64,000 bases of DNA from contig CAVSCI010000003.1 of NCBI GenBank assembly GCA_963726365.1, positions 372,001 to 436,000 of the forward strand. Direction: 5' to 3'. The translations under genes were made by a program, and so were the position numbers. The notes under the pieces were generated by a model. That model was not told the origin of the DNA, did not search any database, and saw nothing but the letters and a program-made list of their open reading frames with translations. The stretch comes from JAABQG01 sp963726365. Its GTDB lineage: Bacteria > Pseudomonadota > Gammaproteobacteria > Burkholderiales > Burkholderiaceae_C. Positions within the stretch are counted from its first letter, which is position 1. Each line of letters begins with the position of its first letter. Shown here piece after piece: positions 1 through 9,718 of the stretch.

Positions 1-359
1 CACGGCTGGCAGCGCAGCCAGCCCGTGCCCTGCGCCCAGGGCAGCTGCTTGAAGCTGGCCGGGTCGGGCAGCAGGATCAGGTTGCTGGCGAACGCGAAGC
101 CCGGCAGCTCGGCCGTGCCGCCGGGCTCGAACACCTTGAACGCGGTGCGGTCGGAGGTGTCTTTCAGCAGCAGCGTGCTGACCATGCCGACGCCCGCGCG
201 CAGCGCCTTCACGGCCGCCTTGGCCGTCAGCGTCTTGCCGCGCAGCACGCCGTGCAGGTCGCACCAGCCGAAGCGCACCAGCTCCAGGCCGCTGGCCTCG
301 ATCAGGCGGGCGGTGTGCTGCGACTGCAGCTTCGCGCGCTTCGTCGTGAATGCCGCATA
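1..359 (-). CDS. Glutamine synthetase-like protein (partial, N-terminus)
   Basis: The reverse strand encodes a frame beginning around AAFTTKRAKL and continuing LVRFGWCDLHGVLRGKTL, which matches the N-terminal beta-grasp region of GlnA-family ligases of the gamma-glutamylpolyamine or gamma-glutamylanilide type. The gene runs off the window at base 1, so the catalytic domain is not seen. No ATG, GTG or TTG lies in this frame between the stop of the upstream oxygenase gene and the conserved region. An ATG at 358-356 is one frame off, so either a 1-nt error or a rare start is involved. It follows the Rieske oxygenase gene by about 20 nt on the same strand. That pairing resembles amine-oxidising systems in which a GS-like enzyme glutamylates the substrate before dioxygenation; that role is inferred. 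Confidence 0.7.
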
Positions 360-378
360 GTTCGGCGAATGTATCGCT

Positions 379-1786
379 TCAAGACGCTTCCTCGTGCGGC
401 GAATACTCGGCCGCCAGCGGCTCGGCCACCGGCTTCAGCGCCGCATCCCAGGGCGCGTTGTCGCGCTTGGCCTGCACGGCGTGGCGCCACCAGGCTTCCG
501 TGCCGCCGGTGGGGGCCAGGCCGTCCACCGTGTCGGGGCCCATGCGGTGCGCGGCGATTTCCGAATCGGCCACGCCCGGCGGCGTGCCGCCGGCCTGCAC
601 CGTCTCGATCGCCTTGATCAGCGTGCGGCGGTTGGCCATGATCACCTTGTCGGTCGTGCCCAGGTGCTCGCGGGTGCGGTCCTGGATGGCGCCCATGCTC
701 TCGCAGGCCCACTGGTCGTGCACGTTGATGTCGCTCTCGCCCATGCCCAGGTAGGTGCGGCTCTGCTGCTCGTCGGCGCTGAAGCCCCAGTTGTTGTGCT
801 GGCCGGACTTCGGGATGTAGTCGGGCAGGGTCACGGCCTCCAGCCGCTGGTTGCGCATGACTTCCTTGTCCACCGGCGCATCGAAGCTGGTGAAGATCGC
901 GTACCAGTAGTTCTTCGTGTCGTCCACCGGCACATGGATCTGCGTGATGGTCATCGTCTCGGACAGCGGAATCACGAAGGTGCTGGGGAAGATCGCGTTG
1001 GTCACGCGGGTGTGCGTGATCTGGTCGTTGATGGGCCGCAGCGAGGTGAGCTGCAGGCCGTAGGGCATGGGCGCGAACGAGATGTCGGGCTGGTCGAACT
1101 CGCGCATCACCTTGGTCATGGGCAGGCGCTGGCCGTCGAGCTCGCCCAGGCTGGCGCCGCGGAACTGGCGGCCGTAGCTTTCTTCCAGCGACTCGTCGAA
1201 GAAGAAGCGGTGCAAGAACGACGCATGCGCCGGGTCGATGCCCACCTCGAAGGCCTGCAGCCAGTTGCAGTTCCACAGGCCCTTGAAGGCAAAGCTGTGC
1301 GTGGCCGGCGCGGCAAAGCAGTCGAACGCGGGGAAGGGCGGGGGCGACACGTCCTCCGGGCCCGAACCAGCCGAACAGCACGCCGGCCTTTTCCAGCAGC
1401 GGGTAGCTGCGCTGCTGGATGCGCTGGCACAGCGTGCTGCCGGTGGGCTCGGCCGGGGTGTCGGTGCACCGGCCGGCGGCGTCGAACTTCCAGCCGTGGA
1501 AGGGGCAGCGCAGGCCGTCGCCCTCGTTGCGGCCAAAGGACAGGTCGGCGCCGCGGTGCGGGCAGTCGCGGTCGAGCAGGCCGAAGCTGCCGTCGGCATT
1601 CTTGAACAGCACGAAGTCCTGCCCCAGCAGGCGCACCGCCTTCACCGGGCGCACGCCCATGGCCGGGTCCAGCGCGGGGTTGAATTCGTCCACCAGCGCC
1701 ACCGGCTGCCAGTAGCGGCGCATCAGGTCGCCGCAGGGCGTGCCCGGGCCAATGCGGGTGATCAGTTCGTTCTGTTCGGCTTTCAT
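379..1786 (-). CDS. Rieske 2Fe-2S aromatic ring-hydroxylating oxygenase, alpha subunit (frameshifted)
   Basis: The product would be about 468 residues, starting MKAEQNELITRIGPG at 1786. The Rieske cluster motif CPH-x17-CPFHGW lies at about residues 70-95. The mononuclear iron motif DPAHASFLH lies just after the middle. This architecture fits phthalate- or vanillate-type oxygenase alpha subunits, which hydroxylate or demethylate aromatic substrates with electrons from a separate reductase; no reductase gene is in the window. The frame breaks near 1366: GGGCCCGGAGGACGTG should read GGGCCCGAGGACGTG to join VLFGWFGP to EDVSPPPFPAF, so there is one extra G. The total length is correct once this base is removed. 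The gene is divergent from a GntR regulator, the likely controller. The substrate cannot be read from sequence. Confidence 0.85.
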
Positions 1787-1899
1787 GGGGGGCTTTCGTG
1801 AGGCGGTTGGCGGAAGGTTCGGTGGATGGATCGTGCACCGTTTGACCGGGTTTGTCAAAACGGTATCCCAAAATATTGATTCAGTGTACAGTTGCCGCC

Positions 1900-2619
1900 A
1901 TGAACCTGCAAGAGACCGTTTTGATGCAGCTGCGCGACCTGATCCTGCGCGGCGCCTTCGAGCCCGGCCAGCGCCTGGCCGAGCAGCAACTGGCCGAGCG
2001 CCTGGGCGCCTCGCGCACGCCGGTGCGCAGCGCGCTGGTCACGCTGGAGCAGGAAGGCCTGGTCGAGGCCAGCGACACCGGCAAATACCTGGTGCGCCAG
2101 TTCACCCCGCGCGAAGTGGCCGATGCGATTGCCGTGCGCGGCCACCTGGAGGGCATGGCCGCGCGCCTGGTGGCCGAACACGGCGTGTCGCGCCAGCTGC
2201 AGGGCGACCTGCAGGCCTGCCTGGAGGCGGGCGACCGCCTGCTGGCCGACAACCCGCTCACGCTGGAGAGCTACGCCGCCTACGCCGGCATGAACGACCG
2301 CTTTCACGCGCTGATCCTGGACGCCTGCGGCAACCGCGCCCTGCAGCGCGCCGTGGCGCTGAACGACAAACTGCCCTTCGCCCCCGCGTCGGCCATGCTG
2401 CCCATGCAGGGCACCGTGGCGCTGGACCGCGACTGGATGCTCTACGCCCACCGCCAGCACCACATGCTGTTCGACGCCCTGAAGCGCGGCGAGGGCACCC
2501 GCGCCCAGAACCTGGCGGTGGAACACACCGAAGTCGCCCAGATGAACATGCGCCTGGCCCTGGAGCGCCGCGCCGAGTCGGAGCAGGTGCTGCCGGGGAT
2601 CCGGCTGGTGGTGGGGTAG
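1900..2619 (+). CDS. GntR family transcriptional regulator (FCD/FadR subfamily)
   Basis: This is a 239-residue protein starting at MNLQETVLMQLRDLI; an in-frame ATG 48 nt upstream is less likely because it would run into the divergent promoter. The N-terminal winged helix contains the typical GntR segment RLAEQQLAERLGASRTPVRSAL. The C-terminal part is an all-helical FCD ligand domain with the expected Asp and His positions (for example NDRFHALIL). It is transcribed divergently from the Rieske oxygenase and GS-like genes, so it probably controls them in response to an aromatic or amine-derived acid. The short palindrome TGTACA just before the start (within CAGTGTACAGT) is a plausible operator half, not proven. 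Confidence 0.9.
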   Translation: MNLQETVLMQLRDLILRGAFEPGQRLAEQQLAERLGASRTPVRSALVTLEQEGLVEASDTGKYLVRQFTPREVADAIAVRGHLEGMAARLVAEHGVSRQLQGDLQACLEAGDRLLADNPLTLESYAAYAGMNDRFHALILDACGNRALQRAVALNDKLPFAPASAMLPMQGTVALDRDWMLYAHRQHHMLFDALKRGEGTRAQNLAVEHTEVAQMNMRLALERRAESEQVLPGIRLVVG

Positions 2620-2663
2620 GGGTGGACGGCCCCAATTCCGGCTTGGGGACGGTATATTGAATG

Positions 2664-2716
2664 AAAATGGCCTTTTCCCAGCGTGGAATGGTCTTGGTTT
2701 GCTATGGAAATGGTAC
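2664..2716 (+). repeat. Dispersed two-module repeat, copy A
   Basis: The core CCAGCGTGGAATGGTC is at 2678-2693, followed by exactly 7 nt and GCTAT at 2701. It is preceded by AAAATGGCC and followed by an A-rich segment ending GGTACC. The same core, 7-nt spacing and GCTAT recur nine more times in the window. The core TTCCAGCGTGGAA is an inverted repeat in the best copies. This copy is intergenic, downstream of the GntR gene. Confidence 0.85.
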
Positions 2717-2989
2717 CAACTTGTGCAGGTCGAGCGTTGTTGCCATTTCGGGCTTGGTTTTGTTCCGGGCTGCCCGAAGTGATTGCCTGATCTATCCCAG
2801 AGGCGGTTGACTTGCCTTCATGGGCTGGTTCCGATGCCCACGGCAAAAGTGAAGTTCTCGGTGATCAAGTGGGGTAGCACCAGATTCCCGGCACGCTATC
2901 CATTCGTCTGGATGTTGGGTGAATCAGTTGCTGCGTTTGCAGTCTTTCTGGTTGCTTGGTAGAGAACGGATTGCCGTTCATCAAACGCA

Positions 2990-3012
2990 AAGCCCCGCAC
3001 GAGGCGGGGCTT
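2990..3012 (-). terminator. Rho-independent terminator of the GH114-like gene
   Basis: Stem AAGCCCCGC / GCGGGGCTT with a 5-nt loop, followed on the reverse strand by TTGCGTTT. It lies about 20 nt past the stop codon of the GH114-like gene. Confidence 0.8.
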
Positions 3013-3032
3013 GATGGCGGCGTCAAACAGAA

Positions 3033-3923
3033 TTAGTAATAGGCTCGGCAGTCTTCCCGACGGGTGTTAAGAGCCGGGCGCTTCTTGATCGCACTGATCC
3101 TGAGCGGCTTGGCCTTGGGACAGAATTTGGTCAGCGCCATTCCGTATTCCGCCTCGAAGACCGGTTTGTCGAGCTCCAGAAACTTATCGAAGTACTGGCA
3201 CTCCTTGTACTGGAAGCACTGCTCGCTCACGACGAAATCAAAGGCCATATAGATTCTGGAGTCACGCGCCTGGTTGATGTTGTTCTTCAGCCCGACATAC
3301 ATTCCCCGTGAATGGACTTCGTCTGCCACCCAGAGGTTGAAAAGGATCTGGTCCTCGTAGGTCAGCGGGAAACCGCTGGCCTCGTGAGCTGTGCTGTCGT
3401 ACCCGTCCATGTTGTCCGGCTCGATCGCGTCGCAGCCCATGGCCTTGGCCCGATCGAAGCGCGCCTTCAGGATGTACGCGAGCTTCGTTCCCGTTGTTGA
3501 CTTGAGCGGATTCACATCGCGGATATCCAGCCATCGCTCGTCGGGGAATCCTGAGTAGGTGGTGCCGAGAATGCTGGCCGGGAACTGGGCAGCATCATCA
3601 CGCCAATTCTCCCAAGAGCCGACATCAACGTAACAGATCACTTTTTTCCCATTGGCGTGCAGCATCTGCACGGTGGTGTTCTTCTCGTTCTCGAACATCT
3701 CGATGTCGTAGATCTTGATGGTGGCATCGGCATTCAGCTTGACTGGCACGGCGAGTTGCCAATCCCACTTGGGCGGCATGACGTTCGGGTCCGGGCTCAT
3801 TTTGAGCCAGTCGGGGTACGGCGGGGGGGCTACCCCCATGGCTGCAAAGGATGAGAGCGCCAAGACCAAGCCACACAAGGCTGCCCCGGCGTACTTCCTT
3901 ACTGTCTTCACATTTGTGCGCAT
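3033..3923 (-). CDS. Exported GH114-like endo-alpha-1,4-polygalactosaminidase family protein
   Basis: This is a 296-residue protein with a clear signal peptide (positive MRTNVKTVRKYAG, then a hydrophobic ALCGLVLALSSFA core). The mature part has the TIM-barrel signatures of the GH114/TM1410 family: ICYVDVGSWENWR near residue 95, WLDIRD near 131, a CDAIEPDNMDGYD motif near 165 that carries the likely catalytic acids, and GLKNN near 207. Family members cleave galactosaminoglycan-type exopolysaccharides, so a role in matrix turnover is plausible. It stands alone, with its own terminator, between the GntR and DUF2126 genes. The family call is strong; the substrate is inferred. Confidence 0.85.
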   Translation of the reverse strand: MRTNVKTVRKYAGAALCGLVLALSSFAAMGVAPPPYPDWLKMSPDPNVMPPKWDWQLAVPVKLNADATIKIYDIEMFENEKNTTVQMLHANGKKVICYVDVGSWENWRDDAAQFPASILGTTYSGFPDERWLDIRDVNPLKSTTGTKLAYILKARFDRAKAMGCDAIEPDNMDGYDSTAHEASGFPLTYEDQILFNLWVADEVHSRGMYVGLKNNINQARDSRIYMAFDFVVSEQCFQYKECQYFDKFLELDKPVFEAEYGMALTKFCPKAKPLRISAIKKRPALNTRREDCRAYY

Positions 3924-4235
3924 GGCCGCTACTCCTTTTTAGTTAATCTGTAACTGAAAGTTTCTGCCAATGCTGCAGCTACAGCTTGATTTTTCGCAAG
4001 AAAGGTTCAGCTATCTGGAGTGTCCGGAGTCAGCCTAGAGCTGGCGATCCCTCTTCGCGGGCGGGCTAGACGTCGCGCAAAGCCCTCAATCGGCTGGCGA
4101 GTTAATAAGATCGAACGAGAATGGCCAGTTCCCAGCGTGCAATGGTCACTATTCGCTATCAAGTTGGAATTTATTGGTGTGTGGCGAACACGGGTCGAAA
4201 ACGCCGTGATCAGCGCCCTCAGCCCTCAAAACCGA
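3924..4235. other. Intergenic region with one dispersed repeat
   Basis: 312 bases without a supported gene. The left part must hold the promoter of the GH114-like gene on the reverse strand; an AT-rich stretch around 3935-4000 is compatible. The right part holds repeat copy B. Confidence 0.5.
4120..4165 (+). repeat. Dispersed two-module repeat, copy B
   Basis: ATGGCCAGTTC leads into core CCAGCGTGCAATGGTC (4132-4147), then 7 nt and GCTATCAA at 4155. There is one mismatch in the core relative to copy A. It is intergenic, just downstream of the DUF2126 gene. Confidence 0.85.
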
Positions 4236-6353
4236 TCAGCGGTACCGCCGATCCAGGCTGTAGGCCGTCAGCCCCGGGCTTGCAGGGCTTGCCTCGGTGC
4301 CTGATTCGTCAGGGGGAGCCTGCACGGGCCGGTCCTTCGCCACCACGGTCATGCGGGCAGCCCGCCGTTCACCCGCTTCATGCAGATCCGCAGGCAGGCC
4401 GGGATAGGCCTCGCCATCGGGCTGCCATTCATGCAGCGTGATGTCGTACTGAACGTCGTGGTCGGCATGGCCCAAGGTCAGCGTCAATGGGGCCTGGCTG
4501 CCCAGCACGGGATGCAAGCCGGAGCGGGGGGCAAAACTGGCATAGCGAACGCCGAAGACCTTGAGATCGCCCCGGCTGTCCCGTTCGGGGCGCAGCGGCA
4601 GGGTGACGCCGTCCACGGAGAGCGCCCAGTCCTGCCAGTGGCCGGTATCCAGCGTGCCCGCCGAGCCGGCTGACGGCGGCCGCCATCGGATTTCGATCCG
4701 CGTCGTGCTGGCGTCGACGAAGCGGGAGCTTCCGCTTTGCTCGGGGCTGGCGGCGTCGCCCACGAGCGGCCAGAACTCGAGGCCGCGCCACAGCTCCAGC
4801 GTTCCAAAGGGGAAATCCAGCTTGCCCAGGAAGCGGAACGCGTCGTGGCGCAGGACGGCCTGGATGGGCGCTCTCCAGGCCGAGCCCGGCCGCGTCCAGC
4901 TCCGCGAGCACGGTGTCCAGATCGGCCTGCAGGTAGAACGGCAAGGCAAACCGGTCGTGCAGCTCGCGCCCCCAGTCGATCAGCGGCAGCGCGTAGGGGC
5001 GCGTGGCGAGCAGGGCGATGACGGCGCGCAGCAGGCAGGCGATGGCCGTGGCGCGCTGCGGCGTGTGCTGCATGCGCAGGCCGCGAAATTCGACCAGGCC
5101 CAGGCGTCCACGGCCGTGCAGGTGCGGGTTCCAGAGCTTTTCGATGTTGATCTCGGCGCGGTGGCTGTTGCCCACCGCGTCGCACAGGAACGAGGCCAGG
5201 CTTTTCCACAGCAGTTCAGGCTCCGTGACCGATTCGCGCTCCAGCAGCGCCAGGGCCAGCACCAGATCGTCGAAGGCACCGGTGCCGCGCTCGTCCGGCC
5301 GGACGGACTGGCCGCTGCCGCCGACAAAGTCGTGCGCGAAGAGGTAGCTCAGGGCCGGGTGGCGGTTGAAATAGCGCACCAGCCGGGGCAGCAGTTGCAG
5401 GTTGGTGACGAACGGGCTGGTCTCGGGCGTCGGGCCGCCAAAGGTCACCTGGCCGGCGCCACCCGAATCCGCCACCTGCCCGTTGAAATACAGGCGGTAG
5501 GGCGACAGCCCGTGCGCAGCGGCGGCGGCATAGACCTGCTGGCTGCGCCAGAGGAACTCGGCGCAGTTGCGGCTCGGTGCCGAGTTGATTTCAATCACGG
5601 CCGGGTCTGGCGTGACGGTGGTGAGCTCCAGCGTGGCGTCCACCGGCGGGGTGGCGCCCGCAAACACCAGCGCCTGCAGGCCACAGGCCCGCGCGGCGCG
5701 CTCGAATGCACGGACAGGGCGGCGAGAAAGAGGTCAACGCGGGCGATCTCGGGCAGCTCGATGGCGGCGCAGGCGGCGCGGTCGGCATCCGGTTCGGCCT
5801 TGTCCTCGTAGGCGCGAAGGACAAACTGCAGTGGTTCGCGCGTCTGCGTCCACGGTGGCGGAGACCGTCCAGGCCGGCGCGCTTCTGCGTCTTCCTTGTC
5901 TGCGTCTTCTCCTTCGGCGGTTTCAACGCATTCAGATGCCCATTGCTGGCTGGCGAACGCCTCCGACAGGGCGCTGGCGAAGGCGGCGATGTCCGGTGGC
6001 CCGGCGGGAACCGGTTCGGCGGCCAGGAGCGGGTCCGGCGGGCCGTTCCACAGGGGCTCGCCATCGCGCCGCCGCAGCAGGCCCAGGTTCCAGCGCGGCA
6101 GCTTTTCACCGGGATACAGCCGCCCGACGCTGCGCAACACCAGAGCGCCCGGCATCAGCCGGCTCAGGGTGCCGAGCAGCGCCCGCGCACGAAGTTCCTT
6201 GTCGTCGCCCAGGGCCGCGTGCAGCCAGGCGGGCGTCTGGGCCTCGCGGTCGGTAAACGTGGGCTCCGACCCCACCCAGATGGGCAGGCCGAGTTCGGCG
6301 ACCAGCGCATCATGGCGATGCACCGCCGATTCGAACGAGTCGTCTGTCTCCAT
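4236..6353 (-). CDS. DUF2126 family protein (two frameshifts)
   Basis: About 705 residues starting METDDSFESAVHRHDALV at 6353. Recognisable DUF2126 segments are VGSEPTFTDRE near residue 28, YPGEKLPRWNLGLLRRRDG, LVFAGATPPVDATLELTTVTPDPAVIE-type sequence mid-protein, and FRFLGKLDFP further on. Typical family members are about 1100 residues with an N-terminal transglutaminase-like domain. That domain is absent here, and the sequence upstream does not encode it. The frame shifts twice: near 5706 one base is missing (VH to FERAARACGLQ), and near 4870 one base is extra (LGLE to APIQAVLRHDAF). The two cancel, so the total length stays divisible by three. The biochemical function of the family is not established; it often sits with alpha-E and transglutaminase proteins. 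Confidence 0.75.
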
Positions 6354-6390
6354 TCGTCCTTGACTCCGGAAATGCCGAGCCTTGCCTCAC

Positions 6391-6404
6391 TTGAGTTAAG
6401 TCAA
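6391..6404. promoter_or_regulatory. Candidate Fnr/Anr-type box
   Basis: TTGAGTTAAGTCAA resembles the Fnr/Anr consensus TTGAT-N4-ATCAA at eight or nine of ten positions, depending on the variant used. It lies 38 nt upstream of the DUF2126 start. Sequence match only. Confidence 0.3.
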
Positions 6405-6501
6405 TTTTCAGTGGCGGCTGCGGGCTTGATCTTGATGCGCCCTTGCATGCAAGTAGCGCGCCAAGGAGAATGAAAAACGGTGCTTTTTGGCGTGCTCGCC
6501 G

Positions 6502-6627
6502 CTACTTCTTCGCCCGGCTGCGCCGCGCCGGTTTGGGCTTGACCGGGGTGATGGTCTGGCTGGCCTGCTCCAGCCACTGCAATGTCTCGATACGCGACAG
6601 GAAGCGGCTCAGGGAGTCGGGCGACAA
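6502..6627 (-). pseudogene. Truncated 3' end of a second DUF2894 gene
   Basis: The reverse strand encodes about 41 codons beginning LSPDSLSRFLSRIETLQWLE and ending ARRSRAKK plus a TAG stop. They match the C-terminus of the intact DUF2894 protein at 18793-19443 at about 35 of 41 residues, mostly with conservative changes, and the DNA matches 18828-18951 at roughly 85 percent. Homology stops abruptly at LSPD (base 6627); beyond it the sequence leads into the start of a sensor kinase gene. There is no start codon or upstream part, so this is a relic of a paralogous gene cut by a rearrangement. Confidence 0.85.
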
Positions 6628-6662
6628 TCCATGGCCACAAGCGCAGGGGTAGGATTGGCCAA

Positions 6663-9258
6663 ATGAAGTTCAGTTTCTTTTCGCGGCATTCGATCAAGAC
6701 CAAGGTCACGCTGCTGACCCTGATCATCTTTGTCGTCAGCCTGTGGACGCTTTCGTACTACGCCAGCCGTATGCTGCAAGACGACCTGCAGCGCATGCTG
6801 GGCGAGCAGCAATTCTCGACGGCGTCCCTGGTCGCCGGGCACATCAACGATGCGCTCGACGAACGGCGGGTGGCGCTGGAACTCGTCGCCGGGCAGATCG
6901 ACGCACAACTGATCGGCAGGCCGACGGTGCTGCAGGCCCATCTGGAACAGCACCAGATTCTGGCCAGCCTGTTCAACGGCGGCGTATTCGCCACGGGAGC
7001 CGATGGCACGGCGATTGCCGAAATGCCGCTGTTCGTTGGCCGCATTGGCACCAATTACATGGATCGGGAATCAGTTTCCGTTCCGCTGAAGGACGGCAAG
7101 ACGGTGATTGGCAGCCCCGCCATGGGCAAGAAACTGGGGGCGCCGATATTCAGCATCACCGCGCCGGTACGCGATGGGTCAGGCGAAGTGATCGGCACCC
7201 TGGTGGGAACCATCAACCTGGGCCTGCCCAACTTTCTTGATCACATCACCCGGACCGCCTACGGCAAGCATGGCAGCTACCTGCTGGTTGCGCCGGCACA
7301 GCGCATGGTGATCACCGCCAGCGACAAACGTCGTGCGCTCGAGGTGCTGCCCGCGGCGGGCGTCAGCCCCACGCTGGACCGGTTCATCGGTGGGCATGAG
7401 GGTTCTGAAGTTTTTGTCAATCCCTTGGGCCTGGAGGTCCTTGCGTCAGTCAAAAGCGTGCCGGTGGCAGGGTGGTATTTTGCTGTCGTGATGCCCACGG
7501 CCGATGCCTTTGCCCCGATCCACGCCATGCAGCAGCGCATGCTGTGGACCACCCTGGCACTCACCTTGCTGGCGGGCACGCTGACCTGGTGGACCTTGCG
7601 ACGCCAGCTCGCACCGATGCTGTCGGTCATCAACACCCTGGCGACGCAGTCGGAGTCCGATCAGGTTGCGCCACTTCCGCCCATCAACAGCGATGGCGAA
7701 ATCGGCGCCCTGATGGCCAGCTTCAACCGGTTGCTTGACAACGCTGCAAGTGCGCGAGAAGAGGCTGACCGAAAGCGAGTTGCGCTGGCAATTCGCAGTC
7801 GAGGGCGCCGGGGACGGCCTGTGGGACTGGAACATGACGCAGAACACGGTTTTTTTCAGCCCACGGTGGAAGGAAATGCTGGGCTTTGCGCAAGACGAGA
7901 TCGGAGGCACCCTGGACGAATGGCACAAGCGCGCGCATCCTGACGACCTGCCGCGTGTATTGGCCGATGCGCAGGCGCACTTCGATGGCCAGACCCCGGT
8001 TTATGTCAACGAGCACCGCATGCTCTGCAAGGATGGCAGCTGGAAATGGATTCTTGCCCGGGGTCTGGTGGTCAGCCGGGATGCCGCAGGCAAGCCCTTG
8101 CGAATGATCGGCACGCATGGAGACATCACCGGGCGCAAGAAGTCGGAGGCCGCCCTGCAACGCGCAATGGCAGCCGCCGAAGAGGCCAACCAGTCCAAGT
8201 CCCGCTTTTTGGCCGCCGCCAGCCACGACCTGCGCCAGCCCATGGCGGCACTGGCGCTGTACACCAATGTGCTTCGAAGCGCGGTGAAGCCCGGCCAGGA
8301 GAAGCTGGTGTCACAGGTGCAGTACTGCGTGAACAGCCTGAGCGCGATGCTCAATGACTTGCTGGACGTGAGCAAACTCGACGCCGGTGTGGTGGTGCCC
8401 CATGTCACCGTCTTTTCGATCGATCGCCTGTGTGCTTCATTGGCGGCCATCTACGCGCCCAAAGCGGCAAAGAAGGGCCTGCGCCTGCGATGGCGACTGG
8501 CCGCCGGCCTGACCCTGCAAACCGACCAGCAGATGCTGCACCGCATGATTGGCAACCTGATTGACAACGCACTGGCCTACACCGCGCAAGGCGGCGTGCT
8601 GGTTGCCACGCGCCGCCACGGGGGCGCGCTCTGGCTTGAAATATGGGACACCGGCGTGGGCATGCGCCAGGAGCAAATCCCCCATATCTTTGAAGAATTC
8701 ATGCAGCTTGGCGACAACGCGCGCAACCGTGGCAGCGGCCTGGGGCTCTCTATTGTGGCAAAGACGGCGGCACTGCTCGGTCTGGAGATTCGCGTGCGTT
8801 CACGGCCCGGGCGCGGCTCGGTGTTTTGCCTCTCGCTGCCCGAGGGCGGCGCACCTGCATCGGCTCAGCAGCCCACTGCGCAGGCCATTTCAACGTTCAC
8901 GATCGGTTTGGTCGAAGACAACCGGATGGTCCTCGACTCATTGGTACAGGCGTTGCAAGCCTGGGGCCACACGGTGTTTGCCGGTGCCACTGGCGCGCAG
9001 GTGCTGGAGCAACTCGGAGAAAGGACGCCCGATCTCATGGTGTGCGACTACCGGCTGGGTGACGGAGAGACCGGCCTGGATGTGATTGCTGCCGCCAGAG
9101 CGCGCTTCGGGCCCCGCTTGCCGGCCATTATCCTGACCGGTGACACCGATTCCGAACAGCTGACCGGCATCGCGGCCACGTCGATACAGGTGGTTTCCAA
9201 ACCGGTGCCAGGGGACCTGTTGCAAGAGCATGTCCACCGGGCCGTGAAGGGCGCATAG
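6663..9258 (+). CDS. Hybrid sensor histidine kinase with cache, PAS and receiver domains (frameshifted)
   Basis: About 864 residues starting MKFSFFSRHSIKTKVTLL. The order is a transmembrane helix (residues about 12-32), a periplasmic dCache-like sensor to about 300, a second helix (LWTTLALTLLAGTLTWW), a HAMP-like linker, a PAS domain (GLWDWNMTQN ... WKEMLGFAQDEIGG, PLRMIGTHGDITGRK), HisKA with SHDLRQPMAAL (phospho-His), HATPase with NLIDNAL and GSGLGLSIV boxes, and a C-terminal receiver (VEDNRMVLD, MVCDYRLGDG). The frame breaks near 7740: CTTGACAACGCTG has one extra A between LLD and TLQVREKRL. The next gene, encoding a receiver protein, starts 1 nt after the stop. The ligand is unknown. Confidence 0.88.
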
Positions 9259-9259
9259 C

Positions 9260-9659
9260 ATGGAAAAAATTCGCGTCATGCTGGCCGATGACAATCAAAT
9301 CTTTCGCGATGCGCTGGCCATGTTCCTGGCGTCCGACGCCGACATGGAGGTGGTGGCGCAGGCCGAGGATGGACACGACGTGCTGGCGAAGCTGGATGCG
9401 ATGCGCCCCGACGTCATCTGCATGGACGTCAGCATGGCCCCTCTCAATGGCATGGAGACCACACGGCAGGTGCTGCGCCGGCAACCCCGGGTGAAGATCA
9501 TCGGGCTTTCAGCCCATGCCGACAGGTCCCTGGTGGACCAGATGATCCAGGCGGGTGCGCTGGGGTACGTGGTCAAGGACCATGCCGGGGAGAGTCTGCT
9601 GAGCGCCATCCGTGACGGTGCATCAAGGGCAAACCTATCTTGCCCTGGACCTGCCCTGA
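9260..9659 (+). CDS. Receiver-only response regulator (frameshifted near its end)
   Basis: Starts MEKIRVMLADDNQIFRDAL one base after the kinase stop. It has a complete CheY-like receiver: DD near residue 10, phospho-acceptor in VICMDVSMAPLNGME, Thr/Ser in GLSAHAD, and Lys in YVVKDHAGE. Near 9615 one extra base shifts the frame; without it the protein ends AIR-TVHQGQTYLALDLP and stops at 9659. NarL-type regulators continue into a LuxR-type DNA-binding domain at this point, but none is encoded. It is therefore either a single-domain receiver or a truncated NarL-type regulator. It is cotranscribed with the hybrid kinase. Confidence 0.75.
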
Positions 9660-9718
9660 AGTCGCCCCATTCGCGGCGTGGCCAGTCCCCGCGCGGCGGC
9701 AAGCGGCATTGCTGCCGT

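Larger units (their letters stand above)
2620..3032. other. Intergenic region, no gene seen
   Basis: These 413 bases hold no convincing gene. They contain one copy of the dispersed two-module repeat near the left end and the terminator of the GH114-like gene at the right end. The rest has no recognised signal. Confidence 0.6.

Noticed and set aside
394..1605. Long forward-strand frames opposite the Rieske, DUF802, CheB-CheR, nadE and TonB receptor genes
   Set aside because: They are GC-rich shadow frames with His/Arg/Gly/Val bias and no family resemblance.
302..1858. A 518-residue open frame over the Rieske gene, ending in the GS-like region
   Set aside because: Only its N-terminal third codes for the oxygenase; past the frameshift near 1366 it is low-complexity Arg/Ala/Pro sequence in the wrong frame.
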